A DNA stretch of 41,622 bases. Source: Bacteroidia bacterium (GTDB taxonomy: Bacteria > Bacteroidota > Bacteroidia > Bacteroidales > Prolixibacteraceae). The position numbers and the translations under genes were made by a program. This document shows positions 16,798 through 24,740 of the stretch, one piece after another. Positions within the stretch are counted from its first letter, which is position 1. Every line of letters begins with the position of its first letter. Where the stretch lies: positions 1 to 41,622 of the forward strand of contig JANYKW010000057.1 of assembly GCA_025358025.1 (NCBI GenBank), written 5' to 3'. Below the pieces are notes generated by a model. The model was not told where the DNA came from. It saw nothing but the letters and a program-made list of their open reading frames with translations, and did no database searches.

Positions 16798-16992
16798 TCA
16801 ATTCGGGAGTTGCTCTCTGTATTTTTTAAATGCCTGTCTAGTAAATCCGCCAAGACTCAAAAATACAATTACAACAATGAACCGATTATCGCTCAACTGT
16901 TGCACCGGGTAAATATCTGTCAAAGCTACTATCAGTACAATCAGACAGATTATCGAAAGGACAGAAAGGATAATCAATAAAAATAATTTCAT
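16798..16992 (-). CDS. Small two-helix membrane protein
   Basis: A 64-residue protein I do not recognise. It has a very hydrophobic N-terminal helix (about 3-27: LFLLIILSVLSIICLIVLIV), a short polar loop, a second helix (about 38-50: FIVVIVFLSLGG), and a basic tail (RQAFKKYREQ), as in many small inner-membrane proteins. It is read in the same direction as the aminopeptidase downstream, separated by the repeat-bearing gap. The coherent two-helix layout with positive residues after helix two makes a real gene more likely than chance, but the AT-rich setting means conservation is needed to be sure. Confidence 0.45.
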   Translation of the reverse strand: MKLFLLIILSVLSIICLIVLIVALTDIYPVQQLSDNRFIVVIVFLSLGGFTRQAFKKYREQLPN

Positions 16993-17034
16993 TTTGAACT
17001 ATTTACGTTAAATCTCTTAATACTAAACCCTTCG

Positions 17035-17083
17035 ACCCCTTCAGGGCAGGACTTGAGAAGGATCCAGATGGTGATCAGGAATT
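17035..17083 (+). repeat. 49-base extragenic repeat, copy 1
   Basis: It starts ACCCCT, then TTGAGAAGGA, then AGATGGTG. It aligns without gaps to 17295-17343, 260 bases away, at about 80% identity. Both copies are followed within 50 bases by TTCACATTTTC. Confidence 0.65.
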
Positions 17084-17244
17084 TAGGATTGTGGAACTGC
17101 CAATTTTCACATTTTCACATTTTCCAATTTTCACATTATTTTCACCCTTCTTAGCATCTTTCAAAATTGCTTCTATTCCGTCCGAAATATACTTGCCTTC
17201 TTTTTTTTGCATGTACCGCGGACGGCCCGGTATTCTTCCTTTCC

Positions 17245-17283
17245 AACCCGGGGTGTCGCTCCTTCGTCGCTTTACCCTGGGCT
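17245..17283. repeat. Imperfect extragenic palindrome
   Basis: AACCCGGGGT (17245-17254) pairs with ACCCTGGGCT (17274-17283) with two changes that are G-U-compatible in one strand; the 19-base middle also contains GTCGCT/TCGTCGC elements. It resembles degenerate extragenic palindromes frequent in Bacteroidota, sometimes linked to REP-type elements. No transposase is nearby. Confidence 0.5.
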
Positions 17284-17294
17284 ATTAACATTTA

Positions 17295-17343
17295 ACCCCT
17301 CTGGGGTATGATTTGAGAAGGAACTAGATGGTGGTCTGGAAAT
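17295..17343 (+). repeat. 49-base extragenic repeat, copy 2
   Basis: Second copy of the 17035-17083 repeat. Its first 13 bases form the small perfect palindrome ACCCC-TCT-GGGGT (17295-17307), which is degraded in copy 1. Confidence 0.65.
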
Positions 17344-17450
17344 AAAGAACTCCGGCTCAGTCAATTTCACATTTTCCCAGATCTCAGCGCTCCGTTTCAT
17401 CGTTTCCCCGTTTCAGTCTCTCCCTCTCTTCTGTCTTTCCGTCATCCCAG

Positions 17451-18914
17451 TTACCCAGTCACCTTCGCCGGGAGTCCCTTCTTAAGTATCTTTCGGTCCG
17501 CCCGGGCTCTGGGCAGGAACATGTCATCCTTTGTTAAGCCAGCTTCCTTGATTGCTTTGATGCTGTATTCCAATCGGTTAAGATCGTCGTTTTTAGCGTT
17601 GTTGGTGCCAAAGGTGAATTTGACTCCGGCAGCTTTTGCTTTCTTGATAAAGGCAATACTTGGCAGTTTGAAACGGGAATTGATCTCCAGGGCGACTTGG
17701 TTCCGCAATAAGGCATCTATCACCTTATCCATCCGTTCGTTGGTCCAGAGTTCATCGTATCGGGGTGCCAGTTTGGCAGGAAGGTAGGTGGGATTTACGT
17801 GGATGTCTACCGGTTCTCCGTCCAGGATGGCTTCTATCTTACCGACCAGCATGTCCATAAAATGCTGATCATCGTCAATAAAAGTTTCCTCCGGCATCCA
17901 GAGTCGTAGTCTGCGTCCTTTGTCATCTGTCCAGGTCATGGCATCTGTGAAAATATAGTCAAATCCAGCGACCGCTTCGGGGGTAAAAAGGGTAACCCAT
18001 TCACGACCCTCGCATTGCATGGCTTTGAAGACAGGTTCATTTTGAATACTTTTCAGATAGCTGATCAGTGTCGAATCGTTGGTCACCGGGAATTTAAGTC
18101 CACAATTGGCTGCCACACCGTAGTTGAAGCCATTCTCTCTGGCATGTTCGCAAGCCTGACTCATGGTAAGGCCTCCTTTGAGATGTACGTGGAAATCAAT
18201 CATCGGAAACTCACGCTGGTTGAGGCTGTCGATGATGTCAGTCAAAGAATCCGGTTTAAATGGGAGGATTTCTCTGCTGCTTTTTTCAATGATTGGTTTA
18301 ATCTTCATCTCGGCTACTACGATTTTACCCTGGTCGCTGGTTTTGTGCAAAGAGATAAAACTTCTGGAGAGTACAATTCCCGAAAGATTTTCGAGTCTTC
18401 TGATACTTTGAGGCTCTGTATATTCACTGATCAATTTATCGTTAACAGATACATGAATGTGGTTGCCATGTACTTCGATTTTTAATTCAAACCAATTATT
18501 ATTTTCTGCTGTAAGGATGTAATTGTTGCGGATTTTACTCAGACTGCCTGTTTTTTGAGCAATTCCTGTACTGTAATCGCTGTTGTTGATCATTACTGAG
18601 TAGCCTCTCGAACGTTTGCTGTCGTAACTTTTGGAGGTGGAAAAATTAAGCTGTCCGACTGCCCCTTTTGTTGTTTTCAACTTCAGTGTCAGCTCAAAAT
18701 CACGAAGTCTGAATCTGGATGTGATGGATGCACTATTCTTTTCAAGAAGAAACCCTCCTTCATCCAAATTTACTTCACTTATTTTCCAGTATTTCTTCAG
18801 ATTGCTCTTATCGATGGTGGTTAGGATACCCGGTTCCGGTCCTTTGTATCTTGCGATGAAATAGACCGCAAAAGTCAATATCAATAAGGCCGGCAGAACT
18901 CTTTTTATTAGCAT
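17451..18914 (-). CDS. Exported DUF1080 (glycosidase-like/LamG-fold)-PHP-type metallohydrolase fusion
   Basis: A 487-residue protein with an N-terminal hydrophobic segment (about 5-23) that exports or anchors it. About 35-215 is a jelly-roll module like DUF1080 (3-keto-disaccharide hydrolase family): the pattern LRDFELTLKLKTTKGAVG ... RGYSVMINNSDYSTG ... TGSLSKIRNN ... NNWFELKIEVHGNHIHVSVN fits it. About 225-485 is a PHP-like metal-dependent phosphoesterase/hydrolase domain starting FPMIDFHVHLKGGLT, with the HxH metal pair. Later parts include VDIHVNPTYLP and KFTFGTNNAKNDD. The substrate is unknown. It begins 41 bases after the aldolase and is probably the last gene of the rhamnose operon, which suggests a carbohydrate-linked role; that is inference. 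Confidence 0.65.
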   Translation of the reverse strand: MLIKRVLPALLILTFAVYFIARYKGPEPGILTTIDKSNLKKYWKISEVNLDEGGFLLEKNSASITSRFRLRDFELTLKLKTTKGAVGQLNFSTSKSYDSKRSRGYSVMINNSDYSTGIAQKTGSLSKIRNNYILTAENNNWFELKIEVHGNHIHVSVNDKLISEYTEPQSIRRLENLSGIVLSRSFISLHKTSDQGKIVVAEMKIKPIIEKSSREILPFKPDSLTDIIDSLNQREFPMIDFHVHLKGGLTMSQACEHARENGFNYGVAANCGLKFPVTNDSTLISYLKSIQNEPVFKAMQCEGREWVTLFTPEAVAGFDYIFTDAMTWTDDKGRRLRLWMPEETFIDDDQHFMDMLVGKIEAILDGEPVDIHVNPTYLPAKLAPRYDELWTNERMDKVIDALLRNQVALEINSRFKLPSIAFIKKAKAAGVKFTFGTNNAKNDDLNRLEYSIKAIKEAGLTKDDMFLPRARADRKILKKGLPAKVTG

Positions 18915-18954
18915 AATAATAAGTATTAATATTCTTTATTCCTGAAAAGGAAGC

Positions 18955-20085
18955 TCATGATTTAGCTATTTTTCTGCGGTAATTTTCTACTTCCCAATTG
19001 TCAATAAATGCAATCTGTTCGTCGTTCATAAATTTAGGCCCGCCAAAGTTCTCAGAATAGAAGCTGATTTTCAGGATGTTCTCGTAAACATCCAGTACAT
19101 TCTGTGCAGATTTAAGACTCTCTTCAATGGCAATAATCCCTTGCTCCTGCAAAGCCAGAACTTTGGGCAGATAGCCGTATTTGTCAAAATAGTCTGCAAT
19201 CTTTTCAGTAGTCTTCGTCAGTAAATCAGTAACGTTTTCCTGTGCAGGAATATAAAGATAGTGAGCTTTGCAATAAACTATATCATCCGGGGTAAAAGAT
19301 TTTTTTGCCTTGCTGAAGGAGATTTCATCCACAACATATAAATCCGTCAATTCACTTTTTATTCCCAGTGCTTTAAACCCTGCATAACCCGGATGCAGAC
19401 TCTCCACGCATGCAATTATTTCCGATTTTAGCATTGTAGTCTCTGTACCCGGAAGTTGAAGGCTTAGTCTTCCTCCAATCGTTGTCATGATCTCAGCATA
19501 GATGGTTTCTATTTTTTCTGTAGTGTCAGCGCCTACAAAAACACCATGGTTTTCCAGGAAAATTATCGAGGGCTCCAATCCATGCTTTGCTGTATACCGA
19601 CTGATTCCTTCTGCCACTACCTTGAATAAAATATATCCAGGATCGGTATAGGGAACAAAAAGGGCTCTTTCACCGAACATGACTTTGCATGTTTTTTCAG
19701 CCTCCAGCGAACACATCATACCGTTCACTATAGTAGGATGGGTGTGCACAACATAACGGTAGCTTATCAGCTCGTGCAGGGAAGTTTCGACAGATGGCCT
19801 CAATTCTTTTGGCGCAACAATTGCCTCGTGCAGGTCTGCTTTTACTTCATTTTCGCGCAAAAGAGGATCATTACTGTAATTTTTTTGGGAAATTAATTTG
19901 AGTTTCTCACGCGATAGTGAAACAAATCCATTTTCATCGATGGTAGCAAGTGAGATACCACTCGCTTTGATCCATATCTTCTCCTCGTTTTTATAAGAGG
20001 TGTTTCCTCCTCCTGCAATAACGAATGAGGGATCTGATCCGAAAAGGCGTGAAACCTCCACAAGTTGTTTAAGTCCGTTGTCCAT
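18955..20085 (-). CDS. Stand-alone class II aldolase, rhamnulose-1-phosphate aldolase type
   Basis: A 376-residue cytosolic aldolase expected to split L-rhamnulose-1-phosphate into dihydroxyacetone phosphate and lactaldehyde. Visible features are the phosphate-binding segment IAGGGNTSYKN, IWIKASGISLATID, the zinc pair in VVHTHPTIVNG, and a further His in FLENHGVFVGAD. The sequence looks closest to the N-terminal aldolase half of the bifunctional YuxG/RhaE-type aldolase-dehydrogenases, including the linker-like end (DNWEVENYRRKIAKS). It stops there: no Rossmann dehydrogenase follows in any frame before the next gene 41 bases on. It therefore differs both from E. coli RhaD (about 274 residues) and from the fusion. 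It sits 42 bases after rhaA. Confidence 0.78.
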   Translation of the reverse strand: MDNGLKQLVEVSRLFGSDPSFVIAGGGNTSYKNEEKIWIKASGISLATIDENGFVSLSREKLKLISQKNYSNDPLLRENEVKADLHEAIVAPKELRPSVETSLHELISYRYVVHTHPTIVNGMMCSLEAEKTCKVMFGERALFVPYTDPGYILFKVVAEGISRYTAKHGLEPSIIFLENHGVFVGADTTEKIETIYAEIMTTIGGRLSLQLPGTETTMLKSEIIACVESLHPGYAGFKALGIKSELTDLYVVDEISFSKAKKSFTPDDIVYCKAHYLYIPAQENVTDLLTKTTEKIADYFDKYGYLPKVLALQEQGIIAIEESLKSAQNVLDVYENILKISFYSENFGGPKFMNDEQIAFIDNWEVENYRRKIAKS

Positions 20086-20127
20086 TTGGTCAGTAAATAA
20101 AATATCTGGCTTTTATCCTTTATCCTT

Positions 20128-21393
20128 TTATCTTTTAGAGAGCACCTCTTTCTCATACTGTTGAATCTCCTCCACATAATCAGACCCAACGGGGACACCT
20201 GATTGCAAGAGATAGTAAGCCCAGACTGCCCCGAAAGGCATGGTCTTCTGTTCTTCCAGGAAGGCCAGACGCTCAAAATTCCGGCCCTTTTCCTCCAGTT
20301 CCAGCAAGAGTTTTGTTGGTTCCAGGAGGGCAATCAGAAAAGCTTTTTGGGTAGAGCGTGTGCCCACAACGTAGGCTCCGATCCGGTTGATAGAGGCATC
20401 GAAGAAATCGAGCCCGATGTTTACGCGGTTTTGAAAATTATTGCGCACAATCTCGTGGGCAATCAGCTGGAGATCCTCATTGAGGGTTACAACATGGTCG
20501 GAGTCCCAGCGAATCGGACGTGTGACGTGCAACAATACCTCATCCAGGTACAAGAGGCAGGCAGAGATTTTGTCGCCCACCTGTTCGGTAGGATGAAAAT
20601 GGCCATTGTCCAGGCAGATCAACTTATTATTCGAGACCGCATAGCTCAGGTAGAAATCGTGGGAACCGACTGTCATCGACTCTGCTCCTATGCCAAAAAG
20701 TTTGCTCTCAACGGCATCTTTCATCTGGCTTTTGGGATAGTCGATGGCCATGGCTTCGTCCAGGGATTTTTTCAACAGGATGCGGTGACCGTTTCTGTCG
20801 ATCGGTGTATCCTTTGAACCATCAGGGATCCACGTATTGTGCACACAAGGAGAACCAAGTTGTTTCCCAATTTCTGCCGAAATGGCACGGCATCTCCTGA
20901 GGTGCTCTACCCAGAATTTGCGGTTCTCCTCATTTTTGCTCGAGAGGGTAAAGCCATCCGCAGCCCTGGGGTGGGAGAAACAGGAGGCATTGAAATCCAT
21001 TCCGATGCCAAGTTTCTTACACCAATCGATCCAGCTCTGGAAATGTTTCAGTTCGATCTGGTCGCGATCCACCAGTTCACCTCCAAAATCACCGTAGATG
21101 GCATGCAGGTTGAGGCGTTGCTTTCCTGGCAGGAGTGAAAGAACCTTCTCCAGATCGGTACGAACCTGCTGAATGTTTCTTGCCTTGCCGGGATAATTTC
21201 CGGTTGCCTGAATTCCACCTCCCGAAAGGGTTGAATCCGGGGTTTCAAAACCACCTACATCATCGGTTTGCCAGCAATGAAGACTGATCGTTAGCTCATC
21301 CATCTGTTTTAAAACCTGGTCTGTATCGATGCCAATGGTTGAGTAAAACTCTTTTGCACTGGCATAGGATTTGAGGATCATCTCTTTGTTCAT
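20128..21393 (-). CDS. rhaA: L-rhamnose isomerase
   Basis: A 421-residue cytosolic isomerase converting L-rhamnose to L-rhamnulose. It is recognisable along its length: SLHCWQTDDVGGFE near the N terminus, metal-binding and catalytic segments NLHAIYGDFGG, GMDFNASCFSHP, CVHNTWIPDGSKD and ICLDNGHFHPTE, then VTRPIRWDSDHVV and GLDFFDASINRIGAY. Length equals the family norm (419 in E. coli). It lies 58 bases after rhaT and 42 before the aldolase. In B. thetaiotaomicron this gene is called rhaI. Confidence 0.96.
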   Translation of the reverse strand: MNKEMILKSYASAKEFYSTIGIDTDQVLKQMDELTISLHCWQTDDVGGFETPDSTLSGGGIQATGNYPGKARNIQQVRTDLEKVLSLLPGKQRLNLHAIYGDFGGELVDRDQIELKHFQSWIDWCKKLGIGMDFNASCFSHPRAADGFTLSSKNEENRKFWVEHLRRCRAISAEIGKQLGSPCVHNTWIPDGSKDTPIDRNGHRILLKKSLDEAMAIDYPKSQMKDAVESKLFGIGAESMTVGSHDFYLSYAVSNNKLICLDNGHFHPTEQVGDKISACLLYLDEVLLHVTRPIRWDSDHVVTLNEDLQLIAHEIVRNNFQNRVNIGLDFFDASINRIGAYVVGTRSTQKAFLIALLEPTKLLLELEEKGRNFERLAFLEEQKTMPFGAVWAYYLLQSGVPVGSDYVEEIQQYEKEVLSKR

Positions 21394-21451
21394 GGTATAT
21401 TTTTTAAAGTGAACTAAAGTATTTAAAGTGACTAAAGTTAGGTCGTATGAC

Positions 21452-22510
21452 TTAGACTAAATCGGAGTTTCCGATGGCGACAATAACGACCGACAGCAGG
21501 ATGACCGCTATCCCAAGGACGAAGGTGCGGAAGGTGGAAGGAGAGACCCCTTTCCACTCTTTGTTGTACAGGCCCCACATATTGGCAGTCAGGATGATGG
21601 TCGACATGTGCAGGATCCAGGAGCTGGCCCCGTTGCCCAGTTTACTTTCACCCATTCCGTAGAAGAAGAACTGCATAAACCAGGTTGTTCCGGCCAGGGC
21701 GGCAAAGAAATAGTTGTTTAGTAACGGTTTTTTCAGATCAACAAAGTTGCCGTATGTTTTATTCTTCAGGTTCAGGATGGTGGTCCAGATCAGGTTGGTA
21801 GTTAGCCCACCCCAGAGAATGACCACGAAGGTCACATTGTTCTGGAACAGCGGGTTGAAGCCTGCTTTCACTGCCTCTTCAGCCATTGGTTTCCCGGCTT
21901 CGATGCCAAAATTGAAAAAGGAGCTGAGGATACCGGAGATGGTAGCAACAATCAGTCCCTTTACAAGGCTGAACTCCTTCACGCTGGCCTGCGTCTGTTC
22001 TTGCGTGAGCTCTTTCTCTTTTTTCCACCCCGCAAGGCCAGTGATTGCGATCCCGGCCAGGCAGACAGCTACGCCGAGCAGTACCAGGCGGCCGCCATTG
22101 TTACCGATCATGTAAAGAATGGAGATTTTGCCAGCGGTGGGAATAATTGAATAGTAAACAGGGGGAACCAAGGCGCCGAAAGCGGAACAAAATCCTAATA
22201 CCACTGAGTTTCCCAGGGACATTCCAAGGTACCTGACTCCCAGTCCGTAGGTTAATCCGCCAATGCCCCAGAGCAGCCCCATCAGGTATGTAATTGAAAG
22301 GATATCGCCGGAAGTGGAACCGATGATGGGAGCAAATCCGGGCATGGTCAGAAAAGCTGCCAGGGGAGGTATGATAAGCCAGGAAAACAGTCCGCCGATG
22401 ATCCAGTAACTTTCCCAGGCCCAGCCTTTTACCTTACTGAAAGGCATGTAGAAACTTCCGGAGGCAAAGCCGCCGACCGAATGAAAGATAACCCCTAAAA
22501 GTACGTTCAT
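21452..22510 (-). CDS. rhaT: L-rhamnose/proton symporter
   Basis: A 352-residue inner-membrane transporter with ten hydrophobic helices, of the drug/metabolite transporter superfamily. Typical RhaT segments are HSVGGFASGSFYMPFSKVKGWAWE at the start, GLLWGIGGLTYGLGVRYLGMSLG, and GTTWFMQFFFYGMGESKLG. It would import L-rhamnose with a proton. It is the first gene of the leftward rhamnose operon, divergent from the queuosine genes. No rhamnulokinase or AraC-type RhaR/RhaS gene lies in the window, so the kinase step must be coded elsewhere. Confidence 0.94.
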   Translation of the reverse strand: MNVLLGVIFHSVGGFASGSFYMPFSKVKGWAWESYWIIGGLFSWLIIPPLAAFLTMPGFAPIIGSTSGDILSITYLMGLLWGIGGLTYGLGVRYLGMSLGNSVVLGFCSAFGALVPPVYYSIIPTAGKISILYMIGNNGGRLVLLGVAVCLAGIAITGLAGWKKEKELTQEQTQASVKEFSLVKGLIVATISGILSSFFNFGIEAGKPMAEEAVKAGFNPLFQNNVTFVVILWGGLTTNLIWTTILNLKNKTYGNFVDLKKPLLNNYFFAALAGTTWFMQFFFYGMGESKLGNGASSWILHMSTIILTANMWGLYNKEWKGVSPSTFRTFVLGIAVILLSVVIVAIGNSDLV

Positions 22511-22708
22511 AGAAATGCTTATTTGTTAGTTTGGGCAGAAAATGGAATGCGTACTCCAGATAACAAGTTGAGTTAATCCCACTTCTGAAATTTTTTCTAA
22601 AAATAGATTAAAAAATAAGATGTATGGACCGAATATCTCTTTTTTGATCGATGATAACAGTAATTTTTCTTCCTGTCCTTTCGATTAGGACATTTCCGTA
22701 TTTGTCTT

Positions 22709-22716
22709 TAACTTTG
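22709..22716 (+). promoter_or_regulatory. Promoter -7 box for the queuosine precursor transporter
   Basis: TAACTTTG matches TAnnTTTG exactly; the -33 position has only a weak TTAG. The predicted start near 22723 falls just before the pseudoknot at 22729. Confidence 0.5.
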
Positions 22717-22728
22717 CATCGATTTATC

Positions 22729-22758
22729 CGTGTGCTTGAACACCACGTAAAAAACAAG
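22729..22758 (+). promoter_or_regulatory. Candidate preQ1 class I-like riboswitch (H-type pseudoknot)
   Basis: The leader can fold as stem P1 CGTG (22729-22732)/CACG (22744-22747), a loop holding CTTG (22735-22738), an A-rich linker TAAAAAA (22748-22754), and CAAG (22755-22758) that pairs with the loop CTTG. This is the layout of preQ1-I aptamers: short P1, L1 starting with U and ending in C, loop ending in CAC just before the second P1 strand, and an A-rich tail ahead of the P2 strand. It ends 4 bases before the ATG of a queuosine-precursor transporter. Against it: P1 has only four pairs, and the known consensus GGUUC is not exact. Confidence 0.45.
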
Positions 22759-22762
22759 TAAA

Positions 22763-23443
22763 ATGAAACAAAAAGTTAGTGTTGCCTTCTTTCTCGCAGG
22801 CGTTCTGTTTACCTCCTGTTTGCTGATTTCCAACCTTATCTCCTCGAAAATCATTGCCTTCGGTCACTGGTATGTACCTGCAGGTGTTATCATCTTTCCT
22901 GTTTCCTATATCCTTAACGATGTCGTTGCAGAAGTGTGGGGATACCGCAAAGCCCGGCTGATAATCTGGACCGGTTTTTTGATGAACCTTGTGGCTGTAC
23001 TTTTTTATTCACTGAGTGTAAGCTGGCCTGCCGCACCATTCTGGCAAAACCAGGATGCCTTTGCCAGTGTACTGAACAGCACCCCCAGAATTGCCATTGC
23101 CAGTTTGCTTGCCTATTTGGTTGGCTCGTTCATCAATGCATATATAATGAGCACTGTAAAAATCCGCTCCCGTGGCCGCAATTTCTCCTTCAGGGCAATA
23201 TTATCAACACTTTTTGGAGAAGGAGCTGATTCGGTCATATTCATTACCATAGCCTTTGCCGGTATCATTCCGTGGAATCAGCTTCCTATGATGATCGTTA
23301 CGCAGGCCATCATTAAAACTCTTTTTGAGATCGTGCTTCTACCTCTTACCATACATGTTGTTAAATTCATCAAGAGGGTTGATAATACAGATACCTTTGA
23401 TGTAGGTGTTTCATACAATCCTTTCAAAATAAAAGATATTTAA
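22763..23443 (+). CDS. yhhQ: Queuosine precursor transporter (QPTR/YhhQ family)
   Basis: A 226-residue inner-membrane protein with about six helices. Family features are LISNLISSKIIAFGHWYVPAGVIIFP (helix one to two), YILNDVVAEVWGYRKARLIIW with its conserved Asn-Asp and Glu, GSFINAYIMSTVKIRSRGRNFSFRAILSTLFGEGADS, and TQAIIKTLFEIVLLPLT. Known members take up queuosine precursors such as preQ0/preQ1. queF follows on the same strand 133 bases downstream, so uptake and reduction of preQ0 are encoded together. The leader carries a candidate preQ1-binding pseudoknot. Confidence 0.93.
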   Translation: MKQKVSVAFFLAGVLFTSCLLISNLISSKIIAFGHWYVPAGVIIFPVSYILNDVVAEVWGYRKARLIIWTGFLMNLVAVLFYSLSVSWPAAPFWQNQDAFASVLNSTPRIAIASLLAYLVGSFINAYIMSTVKIRSRGRNFSFRAILSTLFGEGADSVIFITIAFAGIIPWNQLPMMIVTQAIIKTLFEIVLLPLTIHVVKFIKRVDNTDTFDVGVSYNPFKIKDI

Positions 23444-23476
23444 CTTACCTGGAATTACCGGCGCTGCGATACATAA

Positions 23477-23500
23477 GACATGAGATATGAGATATGAGAT
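23477..23500 (+). repeat. Heptamer tandem repeat GAYATGA (3 copies plus GAT)
   Basis: GACATGA, GATATGA, GATATGA, GAT. The same heptamer family occurs in the opposite orientation at 37307-37334. A second heptamer triplet, GCTAACA-GCTAACA-GCTAATA, follows at 23516-23536. Confidence 0.8.
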
Positions 23501-23515
23501 AAAGCGGGGATTTAG

Positions 23516-23536
23516 GCTAACAGCTAACAGCTAATA
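23516..23536 (+). repeat. Heptamer tandem repeat GCTAACA (3 copies)
   Basis: Two exact copies and one with a single change, 16 bases after the GAYATGA array and 40 bases before queF. No promoter-like -7 box was recognised between it and queF. Confidence 0.7.
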
Positions 23537-23575
23537 ACTTTTAATAAAATTACAGTCCATTTAATCAATTTACCG

Positions 23576-24064
23576 ATGAGAGCAAAAGATAAAGAGGGAC
23601 TCACGCATTTGGGCCGGGCCGGGAATGTGTACAATTTCAGTTATGATCCGGAGGTTTTGGAAGTTTTTGATAACCAGCATACCGAAAATGATTACAGGGT
23701 AAAATTCAATTGTCCGGAATTCACCACGCTTTGTCCGATTACCGGCCAGCCGGATTTTGCTTCCTTGTATATCAGTTATATACCCGATATCAAGATGGTG
23801 GAAAGCAAGAGTTTAAAACTTTATCTGTTCAGTTTTAGAAATCATGGTGATTTTCACGAAGATTGCGTCAACATCATTATGAAGGATCTGATACATTTGA
23901 TGGATCCGCGGTATATTGAAGTATGGGGAAAGTTTACCCCCCGGGGTGGGATAAGCATTGATCCCTGGTGCAACTACGGCAAGCCCGGTACCAAATTTGA
24001 ACAGATGGCAGAGTACAGGCTGATGAACCATGATTTGTATCCGGAGAATATCGACAACAGATAA
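23576..24064 (+). CDS. queF: NADPH-dependent 7-cyano-7-deazaguanine (preQ0) reductase
   Basis: A 162-residue cytosolic enzyme reducing the nitrile of preQ0 to the aminomethyl of preQ1 in queuosine synthesis. It has the QueF signature ESKSLKLY and the substrate-binding/catalytic segment [15 protein letters not shown], whose Cys forms the thioimide. Further family segments are [17 protein letters not shown] and [19 protein letters not shown]. The size fits the short unimodular QueF type rather than the 282-residue E. coli form. Start ATG 23576 gives the standard length. Confidence 0.96.
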   Translation: MRAKDKEGLTHLGRAGNVYNFSYDPEVLEVFDNQHTENDYRVKFNCPEFTTLCPITGQPDFASLYISYIPDIKMVESKSLKLYLFSFRNHGDFHEDCVNIIMKDLIHLMDPRYIEVWGKFTPRGGISIDPWCNYGKPGTKFEQMAEYRLMNHDLYPENIDNR

Positions 24065-24070
24065 ATTAAT

Positions 24071-24688
24071 CTAAGGTTTAATCAGCTTAATTAGCCTGAA
24101 ATTTCCTTTCCAATCGGCTTGTTCATCATAAAGAACTGTCAATCCGCTGTTTTTTACAATTGCATCAAGATCACGGGTAATATCTGAGACGAAAAAATTT
24201 GAAAAGAGATTGATTACCTTGCGTCTCCATGATATCTTTCTGCCTTTGGGAACAAATTTATCGAAAACAACAACTGTCCCGCCCTTTTTTAGTACCCTGG
24301 CTGCTTCATTGATGCATGCAAAGGGATTTGGTATAACAGCCAGTATCAGGTGCAGAATAATTTTGTCGAAGGATTGATCCTTGAATGTCAAATCCTGGCC
24401 ATCCATCACGATGGCCTGGACGTTAAGTTTCAGCGTTTGATTGCGTTTTAAAATCCGATCCACCATGGACGAGGTCAGGTCTGTCGCGGTGATTTCGCAA
24501 TCTTTGGGCAGGAACTCGAGATCCAACCCGGTACCGGCTCCAATGATAAGTACGTTGTCTCCCGTCTGAACCTGCAATGAATCAATAGATTTTTTTCTAG
24601 ATTCTTCGAATACTCTGGCAATCAGATCGTAGCCGGGTGTGTACAGTGTATACCGAATTCTGTTCCATCTGTTCGTATTTATTCTCAT
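24071..24688 (-). CDS. Class I SAM-dependent methyltransferase, UbiE/PmtA-like
   Basis: A 205-residue Rossmann methyltransferase. Motif I is VLIIGAGTGLDLEFLP, the acidic loop end is ITATDLTSSMVDRI, and motif IV region is FDKIILHLILAVIPNP; a post-motif segment VVVFDKFVPKGRK follows. The last segment (RRKVINLFSNFFVSDITRDLDAIV) looks like small phospholipid or quinone methyltransferases, so a lipid or quinone substrate is likely but unproven. It is convergent with queF (6 bases apart) and 52 bases downstream of the GNAT gene. Confidence 0.85.
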   Translation of the reverse strand: MRINTNRWNRIRYTLYTPGYDLIARVFEESRKKSIDSLQVQTGDNVLIIGAGTGLDLEFLPKDCEITATDLTSSMVDRILKRNQTLKLNVQAIVMDGQDLTFKDQSFDKIILHLILAVIPNPFACINEAARVLKKGGTVVVFDKFVPKGRKISWRRKVINLFSNFFVSDITRDLDAIVKNSGLTVLYDEQADWKGNFRLIKLIKP

Positions 24689-24740
24689 GCCCGCTAATTA
24701 AAATTAGAAAACCCGCCATCCTGATTTCCTTGCTGTTTTT

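Larger units (their letters stand above)
16993..17450. repeat. Gene-free cluster of extragenic repeats
   Basis: These 458 bases hold two copies of a 49-base repeat (17035-17083 and 17295-17343), two palindromes (17245-17283 and 17295-17307), and a patch of CAATTTTCACATT-type motifs (about 17099-17145 and 17366-17380). The same CAATTTTCACATT motif forms the hairpin after recX at 28962-28999. A 65-codon open frame at 17091-17288 runs through the repeats and is not a credible gene. Confidence 0.6.

Noticed and set aside
17091-17288. 65-codon frame in the repeat cluster
   Set aside because: Composed of repeats and palindromes; the peptide shows no domain or signal.
18914-18955. Frameshifted dehydrogenase half after the class II aldolase
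   Set aside because: Only 41 bases separate the aldolase stop from the next gene, and the next gene encodes a different protein.
16726-23536. CRISPR array
   Set aside because: Repeats are only 7-10 bases with no spacers of uniform length and no cas genes.
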